NCBI GenBank assembly: GCA_946188155.1
Contig: CAMHUC010000027.1
Coordinates: forward strand, 1 to 44,161
Direction: 5' to 3'
Length of the DNA: 44,161 nt
Source: an uncultured bacterium
Lineage (GTDB): Bacteria; Bacteroidota; Bacteroidia; Bacteroidales; Bacteroidaceae
The notes under the pieces were generated by a model, which saw only the letters and a program-made list of their open reading frames with translations, was not told the DNA's origin and ran no database searches. The translations under genes and the position numbers were made by a program. Positions 1 through 10,037 of this stretch are shown in pieces (positions within the stretch are counted from its first letter, which is position 1; each line of letters begins with the position of its first letter).

Positions 1-53
1 TGATACCATTTGCCTTCGACCTCTTTCGGGTCGTATTTGCTTGCTAATTCCAT
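1..53 (-). CDS. valS: Valine--tRNA ligase, N-terminal fragment (cut by window edge)
   Basis: Only the first 17 complete codons lie in the window. Read on the minus strand from ATG at 53-51 they give MELASKYDPKEVEGKWY, which I recognise as the start of class I valyl-tRNA synthetase in Bacteroidetes (the EVEGKWY segment is typical of ValS). The enzyme charges tRNA-Val in the cytoplasm. The HIGH and KMSKS motifs would lie outside the window. A minus-strand -7 box (TAATTTTG) at 114-107 would give a leader of about 50 nt. The gene is divergent from mazG, and a GAATTAT repeat separates them. The call rests on a short match, so it is good but not certain. Confidence 0.8.
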   Translation of the reverse strand, partial: MELASKYDPKEVEGKWY

Positions 54-106
54 ATAATTGTTTGTTATTTCTATGCTCAAAAGTGTAAAATCTCAAAAAA
101 TCGCTG

Positions 107-114
107 CAAAATTA
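107..114 (-). promoter_or_regulatory. -7 box of valS promoter
   Basis: TAATTTTG on the minus strand fits the Bacteroidetes TAnnTTTG element. No TTTG is visible 19-21 bp upstream, because the GAATTAT repeat (119-155) fills that region. This is a motif match only. Confidence 0.45.
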
Positions 115-118
115 CAAA

Positions 119-155
119 ATAATTATGAATTATGAATTATGAATTATGAATTATT
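119..155. repeat. GAATTAT 7-bp tandem repeat in the valS/mazG divergent promoter region
   Basis: About four to five copies of the 7-bp unit GAATTAT sit between the -7 boxes of valS and mazG. The array covers the place where the -33 element of mazG should be. It belongs to the phrase-repeat family seen throughout the window. Confidence 0.85.
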
Positions 156-158
156 TCG

Positions 159-166
159 TACCTTTG
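159..166 (+). promoter_or_regulatory. -7 box of mazG promoter
   Basis: TACCTTTG matches TAnnTTTG exactly and lies 19 nt before the mazG ATG. The expected -33 TTTG is missing; the repeat at 119-155 occupies that position. Confidence 0.6.
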
Positions 167-185
167 CACGGATAATTCATTCGAT

Positions 186-1064
186 ATGCATACAAAAGAA
201 GAAAAAATGCAGGCTTTCGGGCGTTTTCTCGACGTGCTTGACGCGTTGAGGGCTAATTGTCCGTGGGACAAGAAGCAGACCAACGAGAGCCTCCGGCCTA
301 ATACCATCGAGGAGACCTACGAACTCTGCGATGCCCTCATCCGGAGTGACGCGCATGAGATTTGCAAGGAGCTGGGCGACGTGCTGCTGCACATCTGCTT
401 CTATGCCAAGATAGCAGAGGAGAAGGAGCAGTTCGACATGGCCGACGTCTGCAATGCGCTGACCCGCAAGATGATTACCCGCCATCCGCACGTCTATCAC
501 CCCTCGCAGATAGATGCCGACGACCCCAAGCCGCTGCCATACGTGCCGGAGAATACCGGCAATTCCGGCCAATCCGCAGATTCCGGTTCTGCCAAGGCCA
601 CCACCGTCAAGCAGGTTCTGGAGAATTGGGAGCAAATCAAGCTCAAGGAGAAAGACGGCAACAAGTCGGTGCTTTCTGGCGTGCCTGCGGCACTGCCGAG
701 TCTGATCAAGGCCTACCGTATTCAGGACAAGGCCCGCAACGTGGGTTTCGACTGGGAGGACAAGCAGGACGTTTGGAAGAAAGTGCGCGAGGAGCTCGGT
801 GAGCTGGAGACGGAGTTGCGCAAAGAGGACAAGGAGAACTCAACCCGTGAGCTGGGCGATTTCCTCTTCTCCGTGATTAATGCGGCTCGGCTCTATAAGC
901 TCAATCCAGACAATGCGCTGGAGATGACCAACCGCAAATTCATCGATCGCTTCAACTACATCGAGGCTCACAGCATCAAGGCCGGGAAGCCCCTGACGGA
1001 GATGACACTCGGTGAGATGGACCAACTGTGGAACGAGGCAAAGGAATTAGAGAAATCAAAGTAA
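186..1064 (+). CDS. mazG: Nucleoside triphosphate pyrophosphohydrolase MazG
   Basis: The 292-aa protein belongs to the MazG family, which hydrolyses (d)NTPs to NMP and pyrophosphate and cleans the nucleotide pool. The N-terminal motif CPWDKKQTNESL, followed by an EE..EL..A stretch and then ELGDVLLHICFYAKIAEE, marks the first MazG domain. The second (about residues 180-285) has NVGFDWED and RELGDFLFSVINAARLY. Between the domains (residues about 121-135) lies a Gly/Asn/Ser-rich linker made by CCGG-type repeats, which makes the protein longer than the usual 260 aa or so. It heads a likely three-gene operon with a lipoprotein (gap 11 nt) and rnz. The start is the ATG 19 nt after the -7 box. Confidence 0.93.
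   Translation: MHTKEEKMQAFGRFLDVLDALRANCPWDKKQTNESLRPNTIEETYELCDALIRSDAHEICKELGDVLLHICFYAKIAEEKEQFDMADVCNALTRKMITRHPHVYHPSQIDADDPKPLPYVPENTGNSGQSADSGSAKATTVKQVLENWEQIKLKEKDGNKSVLSGVPAALPSLIKAYRIQDKARNVGFDWEDKQDVWKKVREELGELETELRKEDKENSTRELGDFLFSVINAARLYKLNPDNALEMTNRKFIDRFNYIEAHSIKAGKPLTEMTLGEMDQLWNEAKELEKSK
546..590. repeat. CCGG-containing degenerate repeat inside mazG
   Basis: Three spaced variants of AATTCCGG / AATCCGCAGATTCCGG encode a NTGNSGQSADSGS-type linker between the two MazG domains. It resembles the CCGGAAAACCCGG stretch inside tsaD (25786-25823). Confidence 0.55.
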
Positions 1065-1075
1065 CTGGAGAAGAT

Positions 1076-1768
1076 ATGAAAAGACTTGCTTTTTGGGGAA
1101 TGGCAGCTGCCGTCGCGGTGCTGATGGCAGGCTGCGGAGGTGCCAGCGGCAATCAGCAGCAAGCTGCTGCCGGCGATGAAGACTCACTGGTCAACGCGAT
1201 TCCCACGGACCAGACACTCTATGGCATCTGTGGTGAGGGCACGGCGATGAATACCCTACAGCTGCTGCGTGACAATGGTGACACCCTGAACCTGAGTCTG
1301 GTAAAGGCCAATGCTGCCGGACAAGTGTTCGGCGGGTTGGAAGTAGGCGACCGTATGGCTGTCATGGCCGATGCCAGGCAAAAGGAAGCCACCATCGTTA
1401 TCAATCAGAATGCCTTGCTGGGCGACTGGGTGATGCCCAATCCCATTGACGGCAGCTCGGAAGTGGGCATCCGTATCAAGGAAGGCGGCATCGCCGAGAG
1501 CATCGACCAGAGCAGCATCATCTACAAGACATGGAAAATCTTCAACGGCCGCCTGGAGATTCTGTCACAGCGCGAGGGAGGTGGCGACGAGGAGGAGCTG
1601 AACCTCTATGAGCTTGTGAAACTGGGGCCTGACTCACTGGTGTATAAGACATTCGAAAAGCCCGTTGAGGAGATGGAGACCTTCGAGTACAGCCGCTGGA
1701 AGGAACCCGAGAAACTCGACCTGCACGGCCTGCAGCTGGAGGATGCCGAGGAGGAGTTCAGACTGTAA
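1076..1768 (+). CDS. Lipocalin-like lipoprotein, unknown function
   Basis: This 230-aa protein starts with a lipoprotein signal: MKRLAF, a hydrophobic run, then lipobox LMAGC with the modified Cys at residue 20. I chose ATG 1076 because it gives a clean signal sequence; an upstream in-frame ATG at 1028 lies inside mazG. The C-terminal half (from about GDWVMPNP) looks like the lipocalin-like domain of Bacteroidetes lipoproteins, with alternating beta-strand patterns. The family's ligand is unknown, so no substrate is assigned. It sits 11 nt after mazG and its stop overlaps the rnz start by one base (TAATG), which implies co-transcription and probably coupled translation. It probably acts at the periplasmic or outer-membrane face. 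Confidence 0.75.
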   Translation: MKRLAFWGMAAAVAVLMAGCGGASGNQQQAAAGDEDSLVNAIPTDQTLYGICGEGTAMNTLQLLRDNGDTLNLSLVKANAAGQVFGGLEVGDRMAVMADARQKEATIVINQNALLGDWVMPNPIDGSSEVGIRIKEGGIAESIDQSSIIYKTWKIFNGRLEILSQREGGGDEEELNLYELVKLGPDSLVYKTFEKPVEEMETFEYSRWKEPEKLDLHGLQLEDAEEEFRL

Positions 1769-2682
1769 TGGAACCCTTCAGAGTACATATACTGGGATGT
1801 GGGAGTGCGCTGCCCACACTGCGGCATTATGCCTCGTCGCAGGTGGTGGAACTGCGCGAGAAGGTACTGATGCTCGACTGTGCTGAAGGTACCCAGCTGC
1901 AGCTGCGCCGCAGCAGGGTGCGCTTCACCAAGTTGAGTCACGTATTTATTTCCCATCTGCACGGCGACCATTGCTTCGGCCTGATAGGCTTGATCTCTAC
2001 CTTCGGGCTGCTGGGGCGAACGGCCACCCTGCACATCCATGCACCGTCAGAGCTGGGGCCGGAGCTGGAGCGGCAGATTAATTTCTTTACCCACGACCTG
2101 GACTTCTCCGTAGAGTTCCATCCTGTGGACACAACGCAGCGGACGGTGGTGTACGAAGACCGGAGCCTCTCGGTGGAGACCATACCCTTGCAGCACCGAA
2201 TGCCATGTTGTGGCTATCTGATACGTGAAAAGGGACTTCTGCCCCATATCCGGCGGGAGATGCTCGACTTCTACAAGATACCCGTCAGTCAGGTGAATAA
2301 TATCAAGAATGGAGCCGACTGGACTACTCCCGACGGCGAGGTGATAGCCAACGAGCGGCTGGTGAGAGCTGCTGACGCTCCGCGCAGCTATGCCTACTGT
2401 TCAGACACCCGTTACATCCCCACGCTGCATGAGCAGCTGCAGGGCGTTAGCACCCTCTACCATGAGAGTACGTATGGAGAGGACATGCTCCATAATGCCG
2501 AGAAATACTGCCATTCCACAGCCCGTCAGGCCGCTATGGTGGCGCGCGATGCCGGGGTGGGGAAGCTGCTGCTGGGACACTATAGCTCACGCTATGAGGA
2601 TGAGGGCGTGTTGCTTCGGCAGGCCCGTGAAATCTTTGAGAATAGTTTCCTGACCAACGAAATGGATGTGATAGACGTGTGA
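1768..2682 (+). CDS. rnz: Ribonuclease Z
   Basis: A 304-aa metallo-beta-lactamase-fold nuclease that trims tRNA 3' ends in the cytoplasm. The zinc motif HLHGDH is at residues 63-68 and is preceded by the typical SHVFIS strand. Further metal ligands are in the YCSDTRY segment (Asp) and in LLLGHYSSRY (His). A conserved HESTYG motif is also present. The length is usual for the short form RNase Z. The ATG overlaps the stop of the upstream lipoprotein gene by one base, so it is the last gene of the mazG unit. No terminator was seen before the promoter of the next gene. Confidence 0.95.
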   Translation: MEPFRVHILGCGSALPTLRHYASSQVVELREKVLMLDCAEGTQLQLRRSRVRFTKLSHVFISHLHGDHCFGLIGLISTFGLLGRTATLHIHAPSELGPELERQINFFTHDLDFSVEFHPVDTTQRTVVYEDRSLSVETIPLQHRMPCCGYLIREKGLLPHIRREMLDFYKIPVSQVNNIKNGADWTTPDGEVIANERLVRAADAPRSYAYCSDTRYIPTLHEQLQGVSTLYHESTYGEDMLHNAEKYCHSTARQAAMVARDAGVGKLLLGHYSSRYEDEGVLLRQAREIFENSFLTNEMDVIDV

Positions 2683-2716
2683 AAAAGCATAAAAGATGCA
2701 CTTTTTCCCTAAAATA

Positions 2717-2748
2717 TTTGGAAGTTTCGGGAAAAAGTGCTACCTTTG
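2717..2748 (+). promoter_or_regulatory. Promoter: -33 TTTG (2717-2720), -7 TACCTTTG (2741-2748)
   Basis: Both Bacteroidetes elements are present with a 20-bp spacer. The predicted transcription start is about 2753-2755, and the next gene starts at 2770. Confidence 0.7.
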
Positions 2749-2769
2749 CACAAAATAATAGTGTCGCGT

Positions 2770-3090
2770 ATGGTAAAACGTCTACTTATCTCTATATTTG
2801 CCACGGCTGTTTTAAGTCAGGTTCCGGCAGAAGTCGGAGCTACTGAGGTATATTCCCCTGCAGTAGAGACGGCACTACAGGAAGAGCTGACGGTGACGAT
2901 CAGGTATAGTGAGGGAATCCTCTACGTCAATGGTGCCGAGGGGCAGCTGATGGAAGTCGTCTCGCTTACTGGCAAGGAGGTGCTGAAGACCAGGATTGAC
3001 AGTCCGGCACAGAAAATAGAGATAAGTCTCCCAAAGGGTTGCTATATTGTGAAGATTGGTGACGTGGCAAGAAAGATTTCCGTCAGATAG
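2770..3090 (+). CDS. Small secreted protein with T9SS-like C-terminal domain
   Basis: A 106-aa protein. MVKRLLISIFATAVLSQVPAEV reads as a signal peptide. The rest (about residues 45-106) has the beta-strand pattern of a type IX secretion C-terminal sorting domain: a segment like LMEVVSLTGKEVLKT, then KGCYIVKIGDVARKISVR at the end. Here it follows the signal peptide after only a short stretch, so there is almost no cargo. It could be a free-standing CTD-like protein or a remnant of a larger secreted protein. I started at ATG 2770, because the longer frame from 2737 begins inside the promoter. It has its own good promoter. Confidence 0.6.
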   Translation: MVKRLLISIFATAVLSQVPAEVGATEVYSPAVETALQEELTVTIRYSEGILYVNGAEGQLMEVVSLTGKEVLKTRIDSPAQKIEISLPKGCYIVKIGDVARKISVR

Positions 3091-3133
3091 CCAATTCCCC
3101 TATAGCAGCACACATCTACACTGGTCATAATAT

Positions 3134-3676
3134 ATGTATAGCGACGAGGAGTTGTCGGCTCTGCTGCGGAACCCCGAAAGGCAACGTAAGGCCTTTGAGG
3201 CTGTTGTGCAGCAATACAGCGAGCAGCTCTATTGGACTATCCGCCGGTTGGTTCTCGTACATGACGATGCCAATGACGTGCTTCAGAACACTTTCCTTAA
3301 AGCCTGGAACGGGCTCTCTGCTTTTCATGGAGACTCGAAAATCTCCACATGGCTTTCGCGTATTGCCATCAACGAGAGTGTCGACTTCCTACGGAAGCAG
3401 AAATCCCGTTCTGCTGTGAGTGCTGATGAGGATCCGGGACTGGCAAATTCGCTAATGGCCGACCCCTATTTCGACGGCAGCGAAACGCAGGCCCTGCTGC
3501 AGGAGGCTATCTCTCGGCTGCCCGACGTGCAGCGGACGGTGTTCCAGCTCCGTTATTTTGAGGACATGAAGTACAGCGAGATGAGTCGCGTGCTTAAGAC
3601 GTCGGAAGGCAGTCTGAAGGCCAGCTATCACATTGCCGTGAAGAAGATTTCGGATTTTTTTAAATCGCATGATTAA
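3134..3676 (+). CDS. ECF-type RNA polymerase sigma factor
   Basis: The 180-aa protein has sigma region 2 at about residues 18-85 (EAVVQQYSEQLYWTIRRLV, then DANDVLQNTFLKAWNGL, then STWLSRIAINESVDFLRKQ) and region 4 at about 115-175 (ISRLPDVQRTVFQLRYFEDM, then SEGSLKASYHIAVKKI). That is the two-domain layout of ECF sigma factors. It directs RNA polymerase to a stress regulon. A membrane protein that could be its anti-sigma factor follows 30 nt downstream, and a Spy-like periplasmic protein follows that. Together they resemble an envelope-stress module. No TAnnTTTG box was seen close to its start, so an ECF-type autoregulated promoter is possible. Confidence 0.9.
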   Translation: MYSDEELSALLRNPERQRKAFEAVVQQYSEQLYWTIRRLVLVHDDANDVLQNTFLKAWNGLSAFHGDSKISTWLSRIAINESVDFLRKQKSRSAVSADEDPGLANSLMADPYFDGSETQALLQEAISRLPDVQRTVFQLRYFEDMKYSEMSRVLKTSEGSLKASYHIAVKKISDFFKSHD

Positions 3677-3706
3677 ACCTTTTTTATGCAGGTGCGTCAA
3701 AAGGAT

Positions 3707-4072
3707 ATGATGAATGAAGAGAAATATATAATCGAACGAGTGGGGAAGGAAAATCCCTTTCGTGTGCCTGAGGGCTATTTCGACTCGCTGGCCTCCGAAG
3801 TGATGGCCCGTGTGGATGCTTCTGAGGCTCCTGCTCCCCGCAAGGCCAGGCAGGTGTGGCTTCGTCCTTTGCTCTATGCCGCAGCGTCGGTGTGTGCCCT
3901 CTTCATCAGCGTGGCGGCCTATCAGTCTTTCAGCAGTCAGCCGTCGGCTACACCTGTAGCTCAGCAGGTGGAGGCAGCGACTCATCAGGGTGAGGATTCG
4001 TTTGATGAAGCTGCCGACTATCTGATGGTTGACAATCAGGACATCTATGCTTGTCTGTCGTCCGACTATTAA
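3707..4072 (+). CDS. Single-pass membrane protein, candidate anti-sigma factor
   Basis: 121 aa from ATG 3707 (an upstream ATG at 3686 and the next codon at 3710 are alternatives). The N-terminal 50 residues are charged and contain ENPFRVPEGYFDSLASEVMA, a segment often found in Bacteroidetes proteins encoded just after ECF sigma genes. One membrane helix follows (LLYAAASVCALFISVAAY, about residues 56-75), then a short, probably periplasmic tail that is acidic at its end. Position and topology fit an anti-sigma factor with a cytoplasmic sigma-binding part, but no zinc-binding HxxxCxxC anti-sigma motif is present. The role is inferred from context. Confidence 0.6.
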   Translation: MMNEEKYIIERVGKENPFRVPEGYFDSLASEVMARVDASEAPAPRKARQVWLRPLLYAAASVCALFISVAAYQSFSSQPSATPVAQQVEAATHQGEDSFDEAADYLMVDNQDIYACLSSDY

Positions 4073-4091
4073 TATAATAAGGTATAAGGAG

Positions 4092-4535
4092 ATGAAAAGA
4101 CTTTTTATCAGTTGTTGTCTGGCCTTGACGGTGCTTCTGACGGCTTCGGCTCAGGAGCAGCAGAAAAGTAAATTCTCTCCTGAGAAGTTTCAGGCCGAAC
4201 TGGAGCAGTTCATTACCAAGGAGGCTTGCCTGACACCCCAGGAGGCCACCAGGTTCTTCCCCCTCTACCGTGAGATGCAGAAGAAGCAGCGCTTCGTGTT
4301 CAATCAGATGAAGGCGCAAGGCAAGATCAAGCCCACGGAGGAGTCGGAGTGCCGTAAAGCCATCCAGAAGCGTGACGAACTGGAGCTGGAGTTGAAGAAT
4401 ATCCAGCAGACCTATCATAACAAATTCTTCGGTGTCCTTTCCGCTTCGAAGGTTTTCGACGTCATCAAGGCCGAGGACCGTTTCCATCGCAAGACTTTCC
4501 GTAACTGGGGAAACGGTAAGAAGCCACAGAAATAG
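4092..4535 (+). CDS. Spy/CpxP-like periplasmic protein
   Basis: A 147-aa exported protein. MKRLFISCCLALTVLLTASAQ is a clear signal peptide, which is why I start at 4092 rather than at an in-frame ATG at 4029 inside the upstream gene. The mature part is helical and charged. The segment LTPQEATRFFPLYREMQKKQR resembles the LTxxQ region of Spy/CpxP envelope-stress proteins, followed by long helices with many Lys and Glu. Bacteroidetes often encode such a protein after an ECF sigma and its membrane partner. It may act as a periplasmic chaperone or as a sensor that feeds back on the sigma pair. The family call is moderate; the function is inferred. Confidence 0.6.
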   Translation: MKRLFISCCLALTVLLTASAQEQQKSKFSPEKFQAELEQFITKEACLTPQEATRFFPLYREMQKKQRFVFNQMKAQGKIKPTEESECRKAIQKRDELELELKNIQQTYHNKFFGVLSASKVFDVIKAEDRFHRKTFRNWGNGKKPQK

Positions 4536-4544
4536 CCTGAGTGG

Positions 4545-5192
4545 CTATAGTTTTGAACCGTCGATGAGCTTGGGGCACAGGCCCTCAAGCTCACACCGTT
4601 CGCAGTGGGGCTTTCGCGCTGTACAAACATAGCGGCCGTGCAGCAACAGCCAGTGGTGGGCCTTGGGAATATCCTCTTCGGGGATGTGTTTCGTCAATGC
4701 CTGTTCCACCTTGTAGGGCGTATTGTCATTCTTGCCGACAAGGCCGAGACGGTGGGCTACACGATAGACGTGGGTGTCGACTGCCAGCGTTGACTTGCCG
4801 AAGGCCACACTCTGAATCACGTTAGCCGTCTTTCGCCCTACACCCGGCAGGTCGAGCAGTTGGTTCATGTCCTGCGGCACTTCACCTGCATGCTTCTCCA
4901 CCAGCGCTCTTGCCATCCTGACAAGATGGTCAGCCTTCGCATTGGGATACGATACGCTGCTGATATACTCCAGAACGTCCTCTGGCTCGGCCTGGGCCAT
5001 CGAACGGGCGTCAGGGTAGTGGCGGAACAGCTCAGGGGTCACCTGATTGATGCGCTTGTCGGTACACTGGGCACTCAGGATGACAGCCACCAGCAGCTGG
5101 AATACGCTGCCAAACTCCAGTTCTGTATTCACGTTGGGCATCTGTTCCCGGAAATGATTCAGTATGCGCTCGTACCGTTCTGTCTTTTTCAT
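4545..5192 (-). CDS. nth: Endonuclease III (DNA glycosylase/AP lyase)
   Basis: A 215-aa base-excision-repair enzyme that removes oxidised pyrimidines and cuts at the abasic site. The helix-hairpin-helix LPGVGRKTANV holds the catalytic Lys (K121), and VDTHVYRVAHRLG holds the catalytic Asp (D139). The C-terminal 4Fe-4S cluster has C190, C197, C200 and C206 in the standard C-x6-C-x2-C-x5-C spacing. Full length, no odd features. It lies 5 nt downstream of the DUF2461 gene on the same strand, so the two are co-transcribed. Its 3' end converges on the Spy-like gene with only 9 bp between, and no terminator hairpin was seen. Confidence 0.96.
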   Translation of the reverse strand: MKKTERYERILNHFREQMPNVNTELEFGSVFQLLVAVILSAQCTDKRINQVTPELFRHYPDARSMAQAEPEDVLEYISSVSYPNAKADHLVRMARALVEKHAGEVPQDMNQLLDLPGVGRKTANVIQSVAFGKSTLAVDTHVYRVAHRLGLVGKNDNTPYKVEQALTKHIPEEDIPKAHHWLLLHGRYVCTARKPHCERCELEGLCPKLIDGSKL

Positions 5193-5197
5193 GCCTT

Positions 5198-5896
5198 CTA
5201 TTCGTAGTCGTCAATCACCGAGTTGGCAAAGTCCATCATCGGCTTTGCTGCCCTGAACATCTTCTCTGTCTCGTCGAGCCATCCGTCGCCTTCGAAGAAG
5301 TTGTCGCCTACGTGATGCCAGCAACAGTAGTCCTTCATCCTTAGATACCTTACGTGCTCCCAGTCGCGAGGGAAATCCTTGGGGCTGGTCTTCAAGCGCT
5401 CTAAGCCGAAGCCCTGCGGGCTGTCCCACGAGGCGGTCTCTGGTGCTCCAAAGTATTTCAGAAAGGGCTTGCTCTCCACGCATTTCAGCCATTCGTCGGT
5501 GTTGCCCATAATCTCGTTGCGGCATGCCGTCAGAATGTTCGTAGGCAGCCAGTAGCTTCCTACTGCCACCAGACAGCTGCCAGGCTCCAGATGAATATAG
5601 TAGCCGCCGCGCAGGGCCTTCTTGCCCTTGGCGCAGATGTAGGCTCCAAAGTGGTTCTTGTAGGGTGACTTGTCGGGGGAGAAGCGGGTGTCACGGTAAA
5701 AGCGGTAAGTACAGTCCTTTACCTTCAGGTGTGCTATTTCCGGGTCGAATGTCACTATGCGCTCCAGTGCTTGCTGCACGCCCCGCTCAAACTCAGCCCT
5801 GACGGCTTCATATTCACCCTTGTGCTCCTGAAACCAGGGACGGTTGTTGTTCATCATCACCTCCTTGAGGAAGGCTAATATTCTTTTTGCGTCCAT
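5198..5896 (-). CDS. DUF2461 (TIGR02453) family protein
   Basis: A 232-aa protein of the DUF2461 family, a conserved group without assigned function. Recognisable segments are the start (F..NNNRPWFQEHKGEYE), YRFYRDTRFSPDKSPYKNHFGAYI in the middle, and GGYYIHLEPGSCLVAVGSYW. No signal peptide or membrane segment, so it is cytoplasmic. It is the first gene of a two-gene unit with nth. The family is uncharacterised, so a link to DNA repair would be guilt by association only. An ATG at residue 14 is an alternative start, but the longer form fits the family N-terminus. Confidence 0.85.
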   Translation of the reverse strand: MDAKRILAFLKEVMMNNNRPWFQEHKGEYEAVRAEFERGVQQALERIVTFDPEIAHLKVKDCTYRFYRDTRFSPDKSPYKNHFGAYICAKGKKALRGGYYIHLEPGSCLVAVGSYWLPTNILTACRNEIMGNTDEWLKCVESKPFLKYFGAPETASWDSPQGFGLERLKTSPKDFPRDWEHVRYLRMKDYCCWHHVGDNFFEGDGWLDETEKMFRAAKPMMDFANSVIDDYE

Positions 5897-5931
5897 ATCT
5901 TGCTATGTCTTTTCCTTCAGTCTTTTTGGGG

Positions 5932-5939
5932 CAAAGTTA
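5932..5939 (-). promoter_or_regulatory. -7 box for DUF2461-nth
   Basis: TAACTTTG on the minus strand, 35 nt before the start codon. No convincing -33 TTTG was found. Confidence 0.5.
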
Positions 5940-5959
5940 GTGATTTTTTTCGGAAATGC

Positions 5960-5990
5960 TTGCGATATTCGTAAAATCTTGCTAACTTTG
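5960..5990 (+). promoter_or_regulatory. Promoter of the beta-galactosidase gene: -33 TTG, -7 TAACTTTG (5983-5990)
   Basis: TTG at 5960-5962 and TAACTTTG at 5983-5990 are separated by 20 bp. The start codon is at 6028, so the leader is about 30 nt. It is divergent from the DUF2461 promoter. Confidence 0.65.
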
Positions 5991-6018
5991 CGCGAAAAAG
6001 TTCTTATAAATAATCTAA

Positions 6019-9168
<3,150 letters not shown>

Positions 9169-9198
9169 TTTGCGCCCCCTGAAGGGCGAAATAATGCC

Positions 9199-9256
9199 AA
9201 AATGCCACTTGAATGGGTTGATTTTTGTCAAAAAGACTCATAAAAGTGGCATTTTT
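9199..9256 (+). terminator. Long-looped hairpin terminator after the beta-galactosidase gene
   Basis: AAAATGCCACTT (9199-9210) pairs perfectly with AAGTGGCATTTT (9244-9255), a 12-bp stem with a 33-nt loop, ending in a short T run. It lies 30 bp after the stop codon. Confidence 0.6.
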
Positions 9257-9279
9257 ATAAATTTTAAGTATAAGAATGC

Positions 9280-9309
9280 TTGTCGGTCGGTGATAATTTG
9301 CTATCTTTG
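9280..9309 (+). promoter_or_regulatory. Promoter of the 9377 gene: -33 TTG, -7 TATCTTTG (9302-9309)
   Basis: TTG at 9280-9282 and TATCTTTG at 9302-9309, with a 19-bp spacer. The leader would be about 60 nt. Confidence 0.65.
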
Positions 9310-9376
9310 CACTCGTAAAGGAGATGATTTGGTAACAAATCTGTTTTTAAGATAACAATTTAATAGAAGCAAGAAG

Positions 9377-9847
9377 ATGAAAGAGATGAAGAAAATGTTA
9401 GTCACAGGAATGATGATGTTCCTCGGTGCAATGACCCTGAACGCAACAGAGAATGCCGCCTCTGGTGGCGACATCGATACAACTTATATCAAGCTCGACG
9501 AGAATCGCGAGCCTATCAATCATGTCAATCTGACTCTCGACGAGCTGAAAGCCAAGGTGGGTGAGTTGGAAACCATCCTCGAGACAGAGACCTTCCAGCT
9601 GTATTCCGCCGGCGACTACACTTATAAGATAGAGGACGGCGTGGTGACATCGATGGCCATCCAGATTCCTGACGACAACAACGATAAGATTGTCTACAAT
9701 CAGATTCTGAAAGCCCTGGCCCAGAGCAATTCGATTACCGACACGCACAATACGGGTGGCAACTATTACCAGTATGCCAACTTCCAGGTGCAGTTTGATG
9801 ACTTTGAGGGGTATGAGAAGCTGACGTTCTCGGCTATCAAAGAGTAA
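9377..9847 (+). CDS. Small exported protein, unknown function
   Basis: 156 aa, not recognised. The N-terminus (MKEMKKMLVTGMMMFLGAMTLNATENA) reads as a signal peptide with a possible cleavage after LNA; ATG 9392 is an alternative start. The mature part is acidic, with a helical segment LTLDELKAKVGELETILETET and a following beta-rich part ending in VQFDDFEGYEKLTFSAIKE. There are no cysteines and no known catalytic motif. It has its own promoter and a strong terminator, so it is a single-gene transcript between the beta-galactosidase gene and rprX. It is probably a periplasmic or outer-membrane-associated protein. Confidence 0.7.
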   Translation: MKEMKKMLVTGMMMFLGAMTLNATENAASGGDIDTTYIKLDENREPINHVNLTLDELKAKVGELETILETETFQLYSAGDYTYKIEDGVVTSMAIQIPDDNNDKIVYNQILKALAQSNSITDTHNTGGNYYQYANFQVQFDDFEGYEKLTFSAIKE

Positions 9848-9872
9848 GCAAGTTAACATCGTTATAGCATAG

Positions 9873-9898
9873 CCTCGCCGTCATTGGCGAGGTTTTTT
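9873..9898 (+). terminator. Rho-independent terminator
   Basis: CCTCGCC (9873-9879) and GGCGAGG (9886-9892) form a perfect 7-bp GC-rich stem with a 6-nt loop followed by six T. It ends the transcript of the 9377 gene. Confidence 0.88.
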
Positions 9899-10006
9899 GT
9901 TTTGCGAAGCTTTCGTATGTGTAACTAAATTTTCTGTATTCAGTTAATATAGTTAAATTTGGATTTGGAAATTAACAAAATGCTTTTCCGATTTTAAGAT
10001 TTCCCT

Positions 10007-10014
10007 TATCTTTG
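10007..10014 (+). promoter_or_regulatory. -7 box of rprX
   Basis: TATCTTTG fits TAnnTTTG, 23 nt before the rprX ATG. The -33 region has only a T-rich TTTT at about 9984-9987. Confidence 0.5.
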
Positions 10015-10037
10015 CATCCGAATTCGACATTAAAGCA

